Origin: a virus | Reading direction: 5' to 3' (one strand) | Virus record (IMG/VR): IMGVR_UViG_3300043161_000061 | Location: 1 to 20,803 of that record | DNA length: 20,803 nt | In this document: positions 1 to 7,420 of the stretch, one piece after another | Layout of the letters: every line of letters starts with the position of its first letter | Position numbering within the stretch: the stretch's first letter is position 1 | The notes under the pieces: model-generated | The model's input: the letters and a program-made list of their open reading frames with translations, nothing else | Database searches by the model: none | Told to the model about the DNA's origin: nothing | Made by a program: the position numbers and the translations under genes

Positions 1-1099
1 CTCCCGGTCGAACCAGCATCGCGGGATGAACGCCCGTGCCGCCTCCGTCCGCGAGCCCGATGCTCGGCACAATCTCGAATTTAATGCCGAGGCCGGCCGC
101 GGTTTCCAGCCGCGATTTGCCGGATCCTAGTTCGCGGACCTTGATGTCGTGGGGTGCGTGGTGCTGGCCGTACACATAAGCGCGCTCTTGCAGCACCTTG
201 GCGTAATGCGGCAGGCCCTCGCCGCTTTGTTCGTAGTAGTCGATGACATGGATTTCCCGGCCCACAGTCTGCGTAAACCAGATGGCGGTCGCATCGTCGA
301 TACCCAGATCCCACCACGTCTCGACCGCTATTTCCGCCTGATACGGCACCCGGCAGATGCGGCCTTCGACCTCGGCCTGGTTCATGGCCCGGCCGTAATA
401 GGAGCCCTGCTGCGCACCCTCGAAGCTGCAAAAATACTCCTGCTGAACCAGCTCCTCGTCCATCCCCTCGCGGCGCTCGGCCTCAATGTCCGCCGCCGAC
501 AGAACGCCGGTATCCTCGATCGTCAGCCGCTCGACGAACCACGAAGGATCGCCGTCCTCGACCAACTTGCTCGCGAGGTTGAACAGCTCGTATCCGTGAT
601 TTTTGCCCCTCGGGGTGTAATCGAAAACCGCCCAGCCACCGTTCTCCCGCAGGATCGGTCTGATGTAATCCCACGCCCGGGGATCCTGGAGAGCATATTC
701 GGCAAAGACGACGCCGATCGGGTTTGTTGACATCAGCGAGTCGATGTTGTCGCTGCCGACGAACTGGATGATCGAGCCGTTCGTCAGCGTGAGCTTCATC
801 TCGCTCTCGTTCTTCCCGGCCAGGATCGCCGCCGGGAAGTGACCAAGGAAGGGAAAGCCCTCTCGGTCGCGGCCATCCCACACCGCCTTTTTGGCCTGCG
901 TGTAATTCGGGAACAGGTAAAAATAGGTTCCGATCCGCTGGCAGGCGCGCTTGGCCGTGAAGTTCACGAACGTCTTTTCCTTGCCAGATCTTCGGTGCCA
1001 CACCGCCACGGCGCGCGTCACCCCGGCATCCAAGGCGCTGAGGATCGGCAGCTGGTACGGTCGAGGCGTGAAATGGTGCGGGATAGTGATGTTAGGCAT
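1..1099 (-). CDS. terL: Phage terminase large subunit (element A), partial
   Basis: ATPase-nuclease motor that packages phage DNA into the prohead. The frame is open from the ATG at 1099 to the window edge (366 codons, no stop), so the C-terminus is missing. A Walker A-like motif HRRSGKEKT is at residues 35-43. The Walker B stretch GVVFAEYA (129-136) ends in the expected acidic residue E134. A motif III-type FDYTPRGKNHG lies at 159-169. The nuclease domain begins with WWDLGIDDAT, giving candidate metal ligand D264, with D318 further on. The start overlaps the end of terS by 8 bases, indicating translational coupling. It is unrelated in detail to the second terminase at 16875-18239, which has a classical AGRGFGKT P-loop. 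The family call is firm; the subtype is not. Confidence 0.9.
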   Translation of the reverse strand, partial: MPNITIPHHFTPRPYQLPILSALDAGVTRAVAVWHRRSGKEKTFVNFTAKRACQRIGTYFYLFPNYTQAKKAVWDGRDREGFPFLGHFPAAILAGKNESEMKLTLTNGSIIQFVGSDNIDSLMSTNPIGVVFAEYALQDPRAWDYIRPILRENGGWAVFDYTPRGKNHGYELFNLASKLVEDGDPSWFVERLTIEDTGVLSAADIEAERREGMDEELVQQEYFCSFEGAQQGSYYGRAMNQAEVEGRICRVPYQAEIAVETWWDLGIDDATAIWFTQTVGREIHVIDYYEQSGEGLPHYAKVLQERAYVYGQHHAPHDIKVRELGSGKSRLETAAGLGIKFEIVPSIGLADGGGTGVHPAMLVRPG

Positions 1100-1559
1100 C
1101 AGCCGCTCTACCATTCGGCGCCTGCGGGCCGAGCTGCTTCTGCGGGGCTGGAATTAGCGGCTCGTGCTCGATAGTGACCGCGTTGGCATAATTGACCACA
1201 TTGACGCGGATCGGGCTGCCATCGTCGCCAGCAACTACCAGCCGATCGTTGTAGACTTTCGGCAAGAGCTTGGCCGCCGCCCATTTCCGGCTGTCGCACA
1301 TGACCCGGCGGGAGTCGGGCGGGAGTTCCTGGTCGTCCGCGATCGTCACGACCTCGGCTGCGTATTTGTGCGCCAGCATCTCGCGGGCGCGGGCATAAAG
1401 CAGCGCCCATTCTTCCGATGTCGTCAGCCATTCGTATGGTGCGGCCCGGGCAACACCAACTTGTTTGCAGGCCTCGGCGAGCGGCACGCCATCGGCAACC
1501 AGCTTCGCCAGCTTCTCGCCGGTCTCGGGCTTGTAGATGCACGGGTTTTTCGTGCTCAT
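1092..1559 (-). CDS. terS: Phage terminase small subunit (element A)
   Basis: A 155-residue protein that should recognise phage DNA and load it onto the large terminase subunit. Residues about 15-60 contain a helix-turn-helix pattern (LAEACKQVGVARAAPYEWL) followed by a short helical region and a conserved-looking DSRKWAAAKLLPKVY segment, as in terminase small subunits of alphaproteobacterial phages. The ATG at 1559 overlaps the stop of the upstream gene as ATGA, and its own end overlaps the start of terL by 8 bases. The position directly before terL supports the call. The C-terminus is proline- and glutamine-rich and probably flexible. Confidence 0.85.
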   Translation of the reverse strand: MSTKNPCIYKPETGEKLAKLVADGVPLAEACKQVGVARAAPYEWLTTSEEWALLYARAREMLAHKYAAEVVTIADDQELPPDSRRVMCDSRKWAAAKLLPKVYNDRLVVAGDDGSPIRVNVVNYANAVTIEHEPLIPAPQKQLGPQAPNGRAADA

Positions 1560-1789
1560 TCCACGCCTTCCGGCACCATAACTTCGCCCGGCGGCTCGCC
1601 ATCAGCGATGGCCTCCTCGATGGCATCAAGCGCCGCGGTCCGGGCGTCTCTTGCGTACCACTCGGCCGTCCTCGCACCCTCGCCGTGGATCTCAACAGCT
1701 TTGTCCCCGCCGACCATCGACAGCCGCGCCGCCTCAACGCCCATCAAAGGCGCCCAGAACTTGTATTCGTGGTAGTGCCGCCCTCTCAC
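1556..1789 (-). CDS. Hypothetical late-operon protein, 77 aa
   Basis: A small acidic protein of 77 residues that I do not recognise. It starts at a GTG that overlaps the stop codon of the 874-residue gene (GTGA) and ends in an ATGA overlap with terS, so it is surely translated as part of the late operon. The middle contains an amphipathic alanine/glutamate helix (around RTAALDAIEEAIADGE). There is no membrane segment or cysteine pattern. Its place between a virion protein and the terminase suggests a structural accessory role, but this is inference. Confidence 0.7.
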   Translation of the reverse strand: MRGRHYHEYKFWAPLMGVEAARLSMVGGDKAVEIHGEGARTAEWYARDARTAALDAIEEAIADGEPPGEVMVPEGVE

Positions 1790-4410
1790 CGGGCAATCTC
1801 ATAACTGAGCGCTGGCGCCGCCACGGCTGGCGCTTGTTGAGCCGCGCGGGCGAGCGCGAGCAGAGCGTTGGTATTCGGCGGTACTGCCGGAGGCGGCCGC
1901 AATGCCCGCAATGCGTTTGGTGAGGCCATGCGAAGCCGGGCGAGCGCGTTGAGCGCGAGGTGACCTGCCACGGTTCCGGCGACACCACCAACCGGGCCAC
2001 CAGCAGCAAACCCGACGCCCGCGCCGAGCGCGTGGCCGACAATCCTGCGCGACAAGTGGTTCACCACCGCTGCGCCGAGACTGTCATTGAACGAGCCCGG
2101 CCATGTCTCGCCGATCGCGCGCCCAAGCTGGAGAATGGCAGGACCGCCAGGCTGCGATGCCTGACCCGGAAACTTCTTGTATATCCGGGCGACAAACCGC
2201 TGCGGGTTGAGCTGCGTTTCACCCGGCTTCAAAGTTTTCTCGACTATCCGAAGATCCCGCCATTGATGCCGCGCGGCGCTGTAGAGAGCGGCCTCGTCGG
2301 GCGGCAACTGGCGGTTCAATGCCCCGCGAATTGCGGTCTGCGCCCGCTGCGCTAACCCCGCGACATCGCGGTTGGCGCTATCGGTCAGCCGATCCAACGG
2401 GCTGCCCCAATGCCACAGCGTGGCGGCGGATTTGCCGGAAATCACACCTTCTTCCGACGCGCGGGAGAGAATGCCGTCGATCGCCCGCACGATCGGAGCG
2501 GCCGCGCCGCCGTAATGCTCGTCACCGAGAAGATCGCGCGCCTCGCCCTTGACGGCATCGAGATCGGCCAGCAATCGCGTGTCGCGCCCAATGTCGATGT
2601 CGTGACCCTTCTCGATGCGCTCCAGCGTGGCGCCGGTACGGCTACGGATGCCGGCCAGGAACTCGGGGGTCAGCCTGTCCGCGTTCTCTCCAAACAGGCG
2701 GGCCGCGGCCTGCGTCACTGTGGTCGGAGAGACGACGCTGCGCAGAGCGTTGACCCCGGCGCCGCCAACAGTCGCCAATGCCGAACCACCGCCACCGAGG
2801 GCGCCGCCGAGTACCATCCCCTCGCCGATCTGCCCCGTCTTCTGGGCGGCAAAATTGCCCGGTGTCGTGACGGGGGATACCGCCGCGCCCGCACCACCCG
2901 CTAAGGCACCACCAAGAGCCGCACCACCGATACGCGCCAGAGCATTACCGCCAGCACCAATTGCACCAGCGCCGGGCAAAACAGCCAGCGGAGCCGTGCC
3001 GATCACATTGCCGAGAAGGCGGCCCCAATCTACGCCGGTATCGCCTTCTGAGCGTCGCTGCGCCTGGTATGCGGCCTCGCGATCCTGAATAGTCCTATCA
3101 ACCTCGGCCGTGCGATCAGGAGGCTGAGGCGCAAGCGGCTGCTCCGGTATGCCCGCTCCCGGCATTTGCTCGATGCGGGCGCCTATCTGGGCCGCACCGA
3201 TTGCCGGATCGACGATCCCAGTGCCGATGCCGCTGCCAACCTTCTCCCACCACTTCCGGGGGGGCGGCGGTGGCGGCGTGTAGATCACCGGCTTAAAATC
3301 GTAGGGGAACGTCTTGCCGCTCAGCCCCTCGATCTCCGATGGCTTGTCGCCCTTCCCGACGCCCCGGATAACAACTGGAATGAGCCCAACGCCCTCTTTC
3401 AGAGCCAATTCGGCCCGATTGCGGCCGTCGTAGTCGATGACCTTGAACTTGTTCCCCTCGCGCTTCACGTCGAGCGACGGCAAATCCTGAATCTCTTCAC
3501 CCGCATTGACGCTGCGCTGCAACGAGGTCCGCTTTGCCCGGTTGGCCGCGTCGCCCTCCAGCGGTGGCAACATGGCGAGGTAGTCGAGCGGGTCGAGCCA
3601 TTGCACGGCAGCATCCGGTATCGAGGTCCCATGCCGGAGCGCGTCGGTCGATACCTGCCACTTGCCCGCGCCAATGACGTTCCAAGGCCCGCCGTAATCT
3701 TTCGCGCCGAATCCCGTCCACTGGTACGCGAGCGATTCTGTGTTCAGTTTGCCGGATTTTAGATCCTCGCGGAGCCGGGCCTCGCCGCCGGGATAGACCT
3801 TACTGGCGTTGAGCCAGGTCATTGCGCGTTGATCGTCGTCGCTCGAAAAATCCGGATTGCGGCCAAACCTTGCCTGAAAATCCGGCTTGAGGCCGTTCCA
3901 TGTGTCCGGTTCCCACTGCCCCGGACCAGCGGCATGCGTCACCTTGCCAGTCTTCGGATCAACCCTGCGCGCGGCCTCCCCGGGATGCTCTCTGCCGGGC
4001 GCAAAGGGATCACCGCCGTAGACTTTCCATGGATTGTCAGCAGTGCCTTCGGCACGCCGGACCTTGTTGTAGAGAAGATCCGCCTCGGGCGGTAATTCTG
4101 TTCCGGAGGCCGGCGCTGTTCCTTGATGCGTCCCGGCGGGAACGGTGACGTAGATCCCGCCCGGCTTCGCGTCGGAAAGGTTTTTCGCCTCGCCCTTCGG
4201 AACCGAGACAACGGGCGTCTTGTCAGCCAATGGCGCGTTTTGCCACCGGCTCACGGGCATTTGCGAGACGACCTCCCAACCCATCGACCGAGCGGCGGCG
4301 TCGGCCTGAGTCAGCGGAACAAGCGGCGGCAGATCATCGTCCTTGACCAGCGGGTAATCATTCCACCGCGGCGTCGCCGGAGGAGTCGTTGGATCGCTGC
4401 CGTAGGGCAT
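1786..4410 (-). CDS. Large virion protein with lysozyme-like domain (putative ejection protein)
   Basis: An 874-residue multidomain protein. Residues about 111-205 resemble phage lysozyme/GH104-type muramidases: VRRAEGT with candidate catalytic E121, a YGG turn at 131-133, an AAGPGQWEPDTW segment at 160-171, and an acidic DFSSDDDQRA segment at 187-196. Residues about 275-352 look like a ParB/DGR-type module (IDYDGRNRAELALKEG, 325-340). A proline run at 379-384 is followed by a hydrophobic glycine-rich zone at about 465-560 that could enter a membrane, then a helical C-terminus. Lytic plus membrane-active parts in one late gene fit an internal virion or DNA-ejection protein, but a tail-associated lysin is also possible. 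It starts 1 base after the preceding stop and ends in a GTGA overlap with the next gene. Confidence 0.65.
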   Translation of the reverse strand: MPYGSDPTTPPATPRWNDYPLVKDDDLPPLVPLTQADAAARSMGWEVVSQMPVSRWQNAPLADKTPVVSVPKGEAKNLSDAKPGGIYVTVPAGTHQGTAPASGTELPPEADLLYNKVRRAEGTADNPWKVYGGDPFAPGREHPGEAARRVDPKTGKVTHAAGPGQWEPDTWNGLKPDFQARFGRNPDFSSDDDQRAMTWLNASKVYPGGEARLREDLKSGKLNTESLAYQWTGFGAKDYGGPWNVIGAGKWQVSTDALRHGTSIPDAAVQWLDPLDYLAMLPPLEGDAANRAKRTSLQRSVNAGEEIQDLPSLDVKREGNKFKVIDYDGRNRAELALKEGVGLIPVVIRGVGKGDKPSEIEGLSGKTFPYDFKPVIYTPPPPPPRKWWEKVGSGIGTGIVDPAIGAAQIGARIEQMPGAGIPEQPLAPQPPDRTAEVDRTIQDREAAYQAQRRSEGDTGVDWGRLLGNVIGTAPLAVLPGAGAIGAGGNALARIGGAALGGALAGGAGAAVSPVTTPGNFAAQKTGQIGEGMVLGGALGGGGSALATVGGAGVNALRSVVSPTTVTQAAARLFGENADRLTPEFLAGIRSRTGATLERIEKGHDIDIGRDTRLLADLDAVKGEARDLLGDEHYGGAAAPIVRAIDGILSRASEEGVISGKSAATLWHWGSPLDRLTDSANRDVAGLAQRAQTAIRGALNRQLPPDEAALYSAARHQWRDLRIVEKTLKPGETQLNPQRFVARIYKKFPGQASQPGGPAILQLGRAIGETWPGSFNDSLGAAVVNHLSRRIVGHALGAGVGFAAGGPVGGVAGTVAGHLALNALARLRMASPNALRALRPPPAVPPNTNALLALARAAQQAPAVAAPALSYEIAR

Positions 4411-4411
4411 C

Positions 4412-4675
4412 TCAGCGCCGCGCCCCGTGCGAAATCTGGTCGAAGGTCAGGGTCACCTGCGCCGGGCTATGCGACACTTCCACTTCCATCACCGTCACCC
4501 CGGTCGAGCTAGGTTTTGTCGTGCTAGGTGTGGTCGTGGTCGGCGCTGCCGTGCTCGACGAGCCGTAGGTGTACCCGCTCGCCAGCGCGTTGTTGAACGC
4601 GCCAGCATCGAGCACCAGCATGTCGGGCGCGCCCGGCTTCGATAACCACACCGGGAAATGCGCTGGCGTCGTCAT
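4412..4675 (-). CDS. Hypothetical protein with one [FY]P module, 87 aa
   Basis: The N-terminal part (residues about 6-36, beginning HFPVWLSKPG) matches a module that occurs three times in the next gene upstream. It has F/Y-P, a short beta-like stretch, a turn, a hydrophobic strand and a helix ending in Gly. A threonine/serine/proline linker at about 38-57 separates it from a C-terminal strand-rich tail (VTVMEVEVSHSPAQVTLTF). The start overlaps the upstream stop as ATGA, and the 874-residue gene begins one base after its own stop. No function is known to me. Linker-separated small beta modules in a late operon suggest a virion decoration or head-fibre role, which is a guess. Confidence 0.65.
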   Translation of the reverse strand: MTTPAHFPVWLSKPGAPDMLVLDAGAFNNALASGYTYGSSSTAAPTTTTPSTTKPSSTGVTVMEVEVSHSPAQVTLTFDQISHGARR

Positions 4676-5082
4676 GCGGCCGCGGGCGGCGGCGCCGGGG
4701 TATCGAGTGGGCCGACCAACCTTTCGTGCTCCTCGCGGCTATGCACGGTGACCTGTTGCAAGCCGCCGGAAATCGAGATTGTCATCGGATATTCCGGCGG
4801 TGCCTGAATTTTGCCGGCCTTTGCCAGCTTCAATTCCCGCTCATCGTTCACGATCATCCGCTCACCGTTTCCGAGCGTCAGCCACATCGGAAATTGCTGC
4901 GGTTGGTAACCGCCAGGCGCACCGTTCCGCGATTGGGCATAACCGTCAGGATCGCTTCGGCCACGCCGCTCATAACCCTGCTCCCGAAACCGCTTCTCGT
5001 CGGCTTCGGTGGCTGCCACCACGGCCGGCCGATCGGGATGCTGGAGCATCACCGGGTATTCGTGAAAACCAGTTTCGCTCAT
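4672..5082 (-). CDS. Hypothetical protein with three [FY]P modules, 136 aa
   Basis: A 136-residue protein holding three copies of a roughly 30-residue module: residues 8-38 (HEYPVMLQHPDRPAVV), 63-92 (QFPMWLTLGNGERMIV) and 97-125 (EYPMTISISGGLQQVTV). Each is Y/F-P, a short strand, a glycine/proline turn, a hydrophobic strand, then a charged helix. I recall similar YP-x-L-YHP modules in other phage proteins, without a function. A glycine/glutamine linker separates copies 1 and 2, and the tail is proline/alanine-rich. The ATG at 5082 is the likely start. In the older, unshifted frame the preceding gene would end 12 bases upstream of it, giving a tight operon. Confidence 0.65.
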   Translation of the reverse strand: MSETGFHEYPVMLQHPDRPAVVAATEADEKRFREQGYERRGRSDPDGYAQSRNGAPGGYQPQQFPMWLTLGNGERMIVNDERELKLAKAGKIQAPPEYPMTISISGGLQQVTVHSREEHERLVGPLDTPAPPPAAA

Positions 5083-5792
5083 CGATTTCTCCCGTCACCA
5101 AATCCGCTTTGACCCGAGTTCCGCTTGGCGGCGCACCAAGTAGCTTTCCATCGATTCCTCGCGTCTCGGCCGAGCGGGAGTTGCCTGCCGCGGCGTCTCG
5201 GCTTTCGTTGATCTCGTCGAGCCATGCGGGCGGCGCGCTTCGGCGATCTCCGCGCTACGGCGTCGCAGGTAGGTGTCGTTGTCCTCGGCATCCTCGTCCC
5301 GCTTCGCCCCGGCGAAGCGGCCAATGGTTGCCGCGAGCTTGCCGATTTCGACCGATTGCAGACTTGGGGCGAGTTTCGCGATCCGGGCCGCTTCGGTTGG
5401 GTTTTCGCCGAGATAGCGCGCGACCGAACGGCACTACCGCTGCCCAACAACGCCGCGCCCATCGCGTGAGTAATCTGCAATGACGGATTGTTGATCGTCG
5501 CCCTGACTTCGGGGCCGGCCTTCGCGAGCTGCGCCTCCCATTGCGTGCCGATCTCGCGGACGGCGGCGGCGGCTGCCTGCTGATCGCCTACAGCGGTGGC
5601 TCGATCCAAGCGCGCAAGGCCGTCTGACAGCTTATCCGGTGCTACAGGAACCGGCGCCGGGGGCGGTTGCTCGATCACCGGCGAGTCGGAGGTCGATGAC
5701 AGTGCCGGGCCAGTGCGCGCTGGCTGAGAGAGGTTGATATCGAGCTTCTCGACCGGAGCCAGATAGCTCGCGGCGCGCAGAGTGTCGGTCAT
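5079..5792 (-). pseudogene. Frameshifted late-operon protein
   Basis: The open frame from the ATG at 5792 (TAATG overlap with the previous stop) reads well for about 120 residues, ending MGAALLGSGSAV. It then turns into an arginine/serine/proline-rich stretch of over 100 residues with no protein-like pattern. Another minus-strand frame, open from 5433 to a TGA at 5095, continues plausibly: ARYLGENPTEAARIAKLAPS, then EIGKLAAT, and a charged tail ending LVRRQAELGSKRIW. This ARYLGENP-type segment is one I recognise from hypothetical late proteins of alphaproteobacterial phages. A single-base indel between about 5421 and 5433 would rejoin the two halves. Both outcomes are possible: a real loss of function or a sequencing error. 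An ATG at 5816 also exists, but 5792 fits the operon better. Confidence 0.7.
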
Positions 5793-5983
5793 TACGAAGC
5801 CCCCGGCGCAGGGCACCTTACCGACGCATCGTTCGCCGCCTCAGCCGCTTCGGTGCGGACGATCGAGCGCGTCGCGCCCTGCAATAGACGCTGCGCCAGT
5901 CGGAAGGACTGGGTAGGCGAGAGCTGCACCGCTCCGCCCTTCACAACCAGCGTGAGGTTATCGGTAAGCTCGACAGAAGGCAT
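5792..5983 (-). CDS. Hypothetical small protein, first gene of late operon, 63 aa
   Basis: A 63-residue unrecognised protein: an N-terminal strand-like part (VELTDNLTLVVKGGAVQL) followed by a helical segment (SFRLAQRLLQGATRSIV). It resembles small phage proteins placed before head genes, but no family is clear. Its stop shares one base with the ATG of the next gene (TAATG). A GGAG lies about 10 bases before the ATG. The palindrome at 6003-6015 and hairpin at 6033-6057 sit just upstream, so this is probably the first gene of the late operon. Confidence 0.65.
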   Translation of the reverse strand: MPSVELTDNLTLVVKGGAVQLSPTQSFRLAQRLLQGATRSIVRTEAAEAANDASVRCPAPGAS

Positions 5984-6002
5984 GAGCAGAACGCTCCGAA
6001 AC

Positions 6003-6015
6003 TTGTCCGAGACAA
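6003..6015. promoter_or_regulatory. 13-bp palindrome upstream of late operon (candidate operator)
   Basis: TTGTC-CGA-GACAA is a perfect inverted repeat with 5-base arms, lying about 20 bases before the ATG at 5983. Its place at the head of the late operon suggests a binding site for a regulator. No convincing -35/-10 pair is seen beside it. Confidence 0.3.
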
Positions 6016-6032
6016 AGGATCGGGAGCGGTTT

Positions 6033-6065
6033 GGGAAGTTTTTAGAATTAACTTCCCACTTTTTT
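6033..6065 (+). terminator. Hairpin with T-run, plus orientation
   Basis: GGGAAGTT (6033-6040) pairs perfectly with AACTTCCC (6050-6057) over a 9-base loop. Six T residues follow on the plus strand (6060-6065), so it is a terminator only for rightward transcripts. The minus-strand gene ending at 6048 has its stop codon inside the loop/stem, and no T-run follows on that strand. It may block antisense transcription or act as a weak bidirectional end between the resolvase transcript and the late operon. Confidence 0.45.
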
Positions 6066-6497
6066 CGCGCGGCGCTGCTTCAGGATTTCCCTATGCCAGC
6101 GGGCACTCGGAAGCTTTACGCCGGTCCGCATCATCTTCCGCAGCAAGTCGCGCTCTGGATTGCCGGTGTTTTCCGGCTTGTCGTGCTCATGGGGCCAACC
6201 TTCCGCGGCGTAGCGCTCAAATTTCACCCGGGCCAGCCGAATGCGCTTGCTTTGCTTGCCCGGCTGCAAATTGGTGAATTCGCGCACCAGCTCGTGCTGC
6301 TCCTGAACCCGTTGCGATACGGGGCGACCACCGCGGCGCTTCGACTTCGGCGGCCGGAACATCGCTAGAAAGTATTCCACTCCCTCGATGAATTCCGACT
6401 GCTCGATGGCGTCGCGGCATTCGATGTCCGCGCTGGCGAGCATGAACGTGTGCAAGGCCCGGCGCGCACCCTCGCTCTCTGGATACCTGATGGTCAT
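6048..6497 (-). CDS. Hypothetical protein downstream of recombinase, 149 aa
   Basis: A basic, helix-rich protein I do not recognise. The first 50 residues carry acidic helices (ECRDAIEQSEFIEGVEYFLA). The second half is strongly basic (RPPKSKRRGGRPVSQR, then RWHREILKQRRAKK near the end), suggesting nucleic-acid or protein binding. The ATG at 6497 lies 11 bases after the stop of the serine recombinase, so both are probably made from the promoter at 7175-7203. It could be a recombinase accessory factor or a late regulator; the sequence alone does not decide. Confidence 0.6.
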   Translation of the reverse strand: MTIRYPESEGARRALHTFMLASADIECRDAIEQSEFIEGVEYFLAMFRPPKSKRRGGRPVSQRVQEQHELVREFTNLQPGKQSKRIRLARVKFERYAAEGWPHEHDKPENTGNPERDLLRKMMRTGVKLPSARWHREILKQRRAKKVGS

Positions 6498-6508
6498 GAA
6501 CGTGCGCC

Positions 6509-7150
6509 CTACCCCCGAAGCATCGCCTTAACCGACTGCGGGCCATAGTGGTTGCCGGAAGGGCTGCAATAGCCGGCAGCGGCCAAGCGAGACGCGATCT
6601 CCCGAAGCGCCAAGCCATCGGAGCGCAGAGCGGCGGCAAGCCCGCGGGCAGCCTCCGGAGCGGGTTTCCGCCCCTCGCAGCGGCCCTCCCTCGCCCGCTT
6701 GCGCTCACGGGCGCCCCGCAGCTTGGCAACGATGCTGGCCTTCTCGAATTGGCTCACGGCGCCGAGAATTTGCCGGATCAAGGTCCTTGTCGGGGTTTCC
6801 TCGGTGAAGCTGTCCGGGTCGTCGGCGGCGATCAGGGTGTAGCCGAGGTCGCGCAGATAGCTGTAGCCGGTTTCCTGCACGATCAGGTCACGGGCGAAAC
6901 GGTTGGCCGTCTCGACGATGATCGTCCGAACGCCATTGCCGGCTATCGTCGCGAGCATGTCGGCAAAGCCCGGCCTGCTCTCGATGCGGTCGGCGCCCTT
7001 GACCTTGGCGTCATAGAACCAGCCGGCGATCTCGATGCCGTTGGCGTCGGCATAGCCCTGGATGGCGAGCCGCTGGCGTGTTTCCGAATCCTTGTCCTCG
7101 CCAACATTGGCCGCCGAGCTGGTGCGCATGTACCCGAATGCCTTGGTCAT
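6509..7150 (-). CDS. Small serine recombinase (resolvase/invertase type)
   Basis: A 213-residue serine recombinase that cuts and rejoins DNA at short crossover sites through a 5'-phosphoserine link. The catalytic start YMRTSS gives nucleophile S11 (or S12). The conserved arginines lie in RPGFADML (R59) and ANRFARD (R84, R87). A long E-helix (TLIRQILGAVSQFEKASIVAKLRGARERKR) leads to a short C-terminal helix-turn-helix of about 40 residues (LREIASRLAAAGY). The length fits resolvases/invertases rather than large serine integrases. An AGGAG lies just before the ATG and a near-consensus promoter further upstream. Because the element already has a tyrosine integrase, a role in dimer resolution, inversion or regulation is more likely than integration. 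Confidence 0.9.
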   Translation of the reverse strand: MTKAFGYMRTSSAANVGEDKDSETRQRLAIQGYADANGIEIAGWFYDAKVKGADRIESRPGFADMLATIAGNGVRTIIVETANRFARDLIVQETGYSYLRDLGYTLIAADDPDSFTEETPTRTLIRQILGAVSQFEKASIVAKLRGARERKRAREGRCEGRKPAPEAARGLAAALRSDGLALREIASRLAAAGYCSPSGNHYGPQSVKAMLRG

Positions 7151-7174
7151 GGGCGGTCTCCTGAACGCCCGGAA

Positions 7175-7203
7175 ATCCTAGCAATTCAACCCGTCTCTGT
7201 CAA
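7175..7203 (-). promoter_or_regulatory. Sigma70-type promoter of the serine recombinase
   Basis: On the minus strand TTGACA (7198-7203) is separated by exactly 17 bases from TAGGAT (7175-7180), close to the bacterial consensus. The ATG at 7150 is about 25 bases downstream of the -10 box, so the leader is short. It is the best promoter seen in element A. Confidence 0.65.
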
Positions 7204-7204
7204 C

Positions 7205-7216
7205 ATTCTTCAGAAT
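7205..7216. promoter_or_regulatory. Perfect palindrome next to the -35 box (candidate operator)
   Basis: ATTCT-TC-AGAAT, arms of 5 bases, begins two bases upstream of the TTGACA box of the recombinase promoter. A dimeric regulator, perhaps the recombinase itself, could bind here. It is short enough to occur by chance. Confidence 0.3.
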
Positions 7217-7342
7217 AATGACATCCTTAATTTGTTGCCATGCTGTTCCGGGGGGTTGGTGGAATTTCCAGCCACGCGGGGGAGTCTCAATCTCGTCACG
7301 CAATTGCGGTCAACTCCGCCCGGCTTTTTTTTCGGAGGGGCC

Positions 7343-7420
7343 ATGTGCACACTGAGTCTCCTACTCGGCTCGACCATCGCGGCGTTCGCTTGGCTCGTGG
7401 CGGTCTGGTGCTGGAGCTGA
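7343..7420 (+). CDS. Candidate tiny plus-strand membrane peptide, 25 aa
   Basis: An ATG at 7343 follows a strong ribosome-binding sequence (GGAGGGG, ending 2 bases before the ATG, with CGGAGG usable at 4-5 bases). It opens a 25-residue frame that is one hydrophobic segment, LLLGSTIAAFAWLVAVW, ending with TGA at 7418. Its last 60 bases are antisense to the end of the 126-residue gene. A T8 run lies just before the ribosome site. Small membrane peptides of this size are common in phages, for example holin- or toxin-like ones, but chance cannot be excluded and no plus-strand promoter is clear. Confidence 0.3.
   Translation: MCTLSLLLGSTIAAFAWLVAVWCWS

Noticed and set aside
483-1001. Minus-strand frame of 172 codons
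   Set aside because: Out-of-frame shadow of the large terminase of element A, whose own frame is open from 1099 to the window edge with proper ATPase and nuclease motifs.
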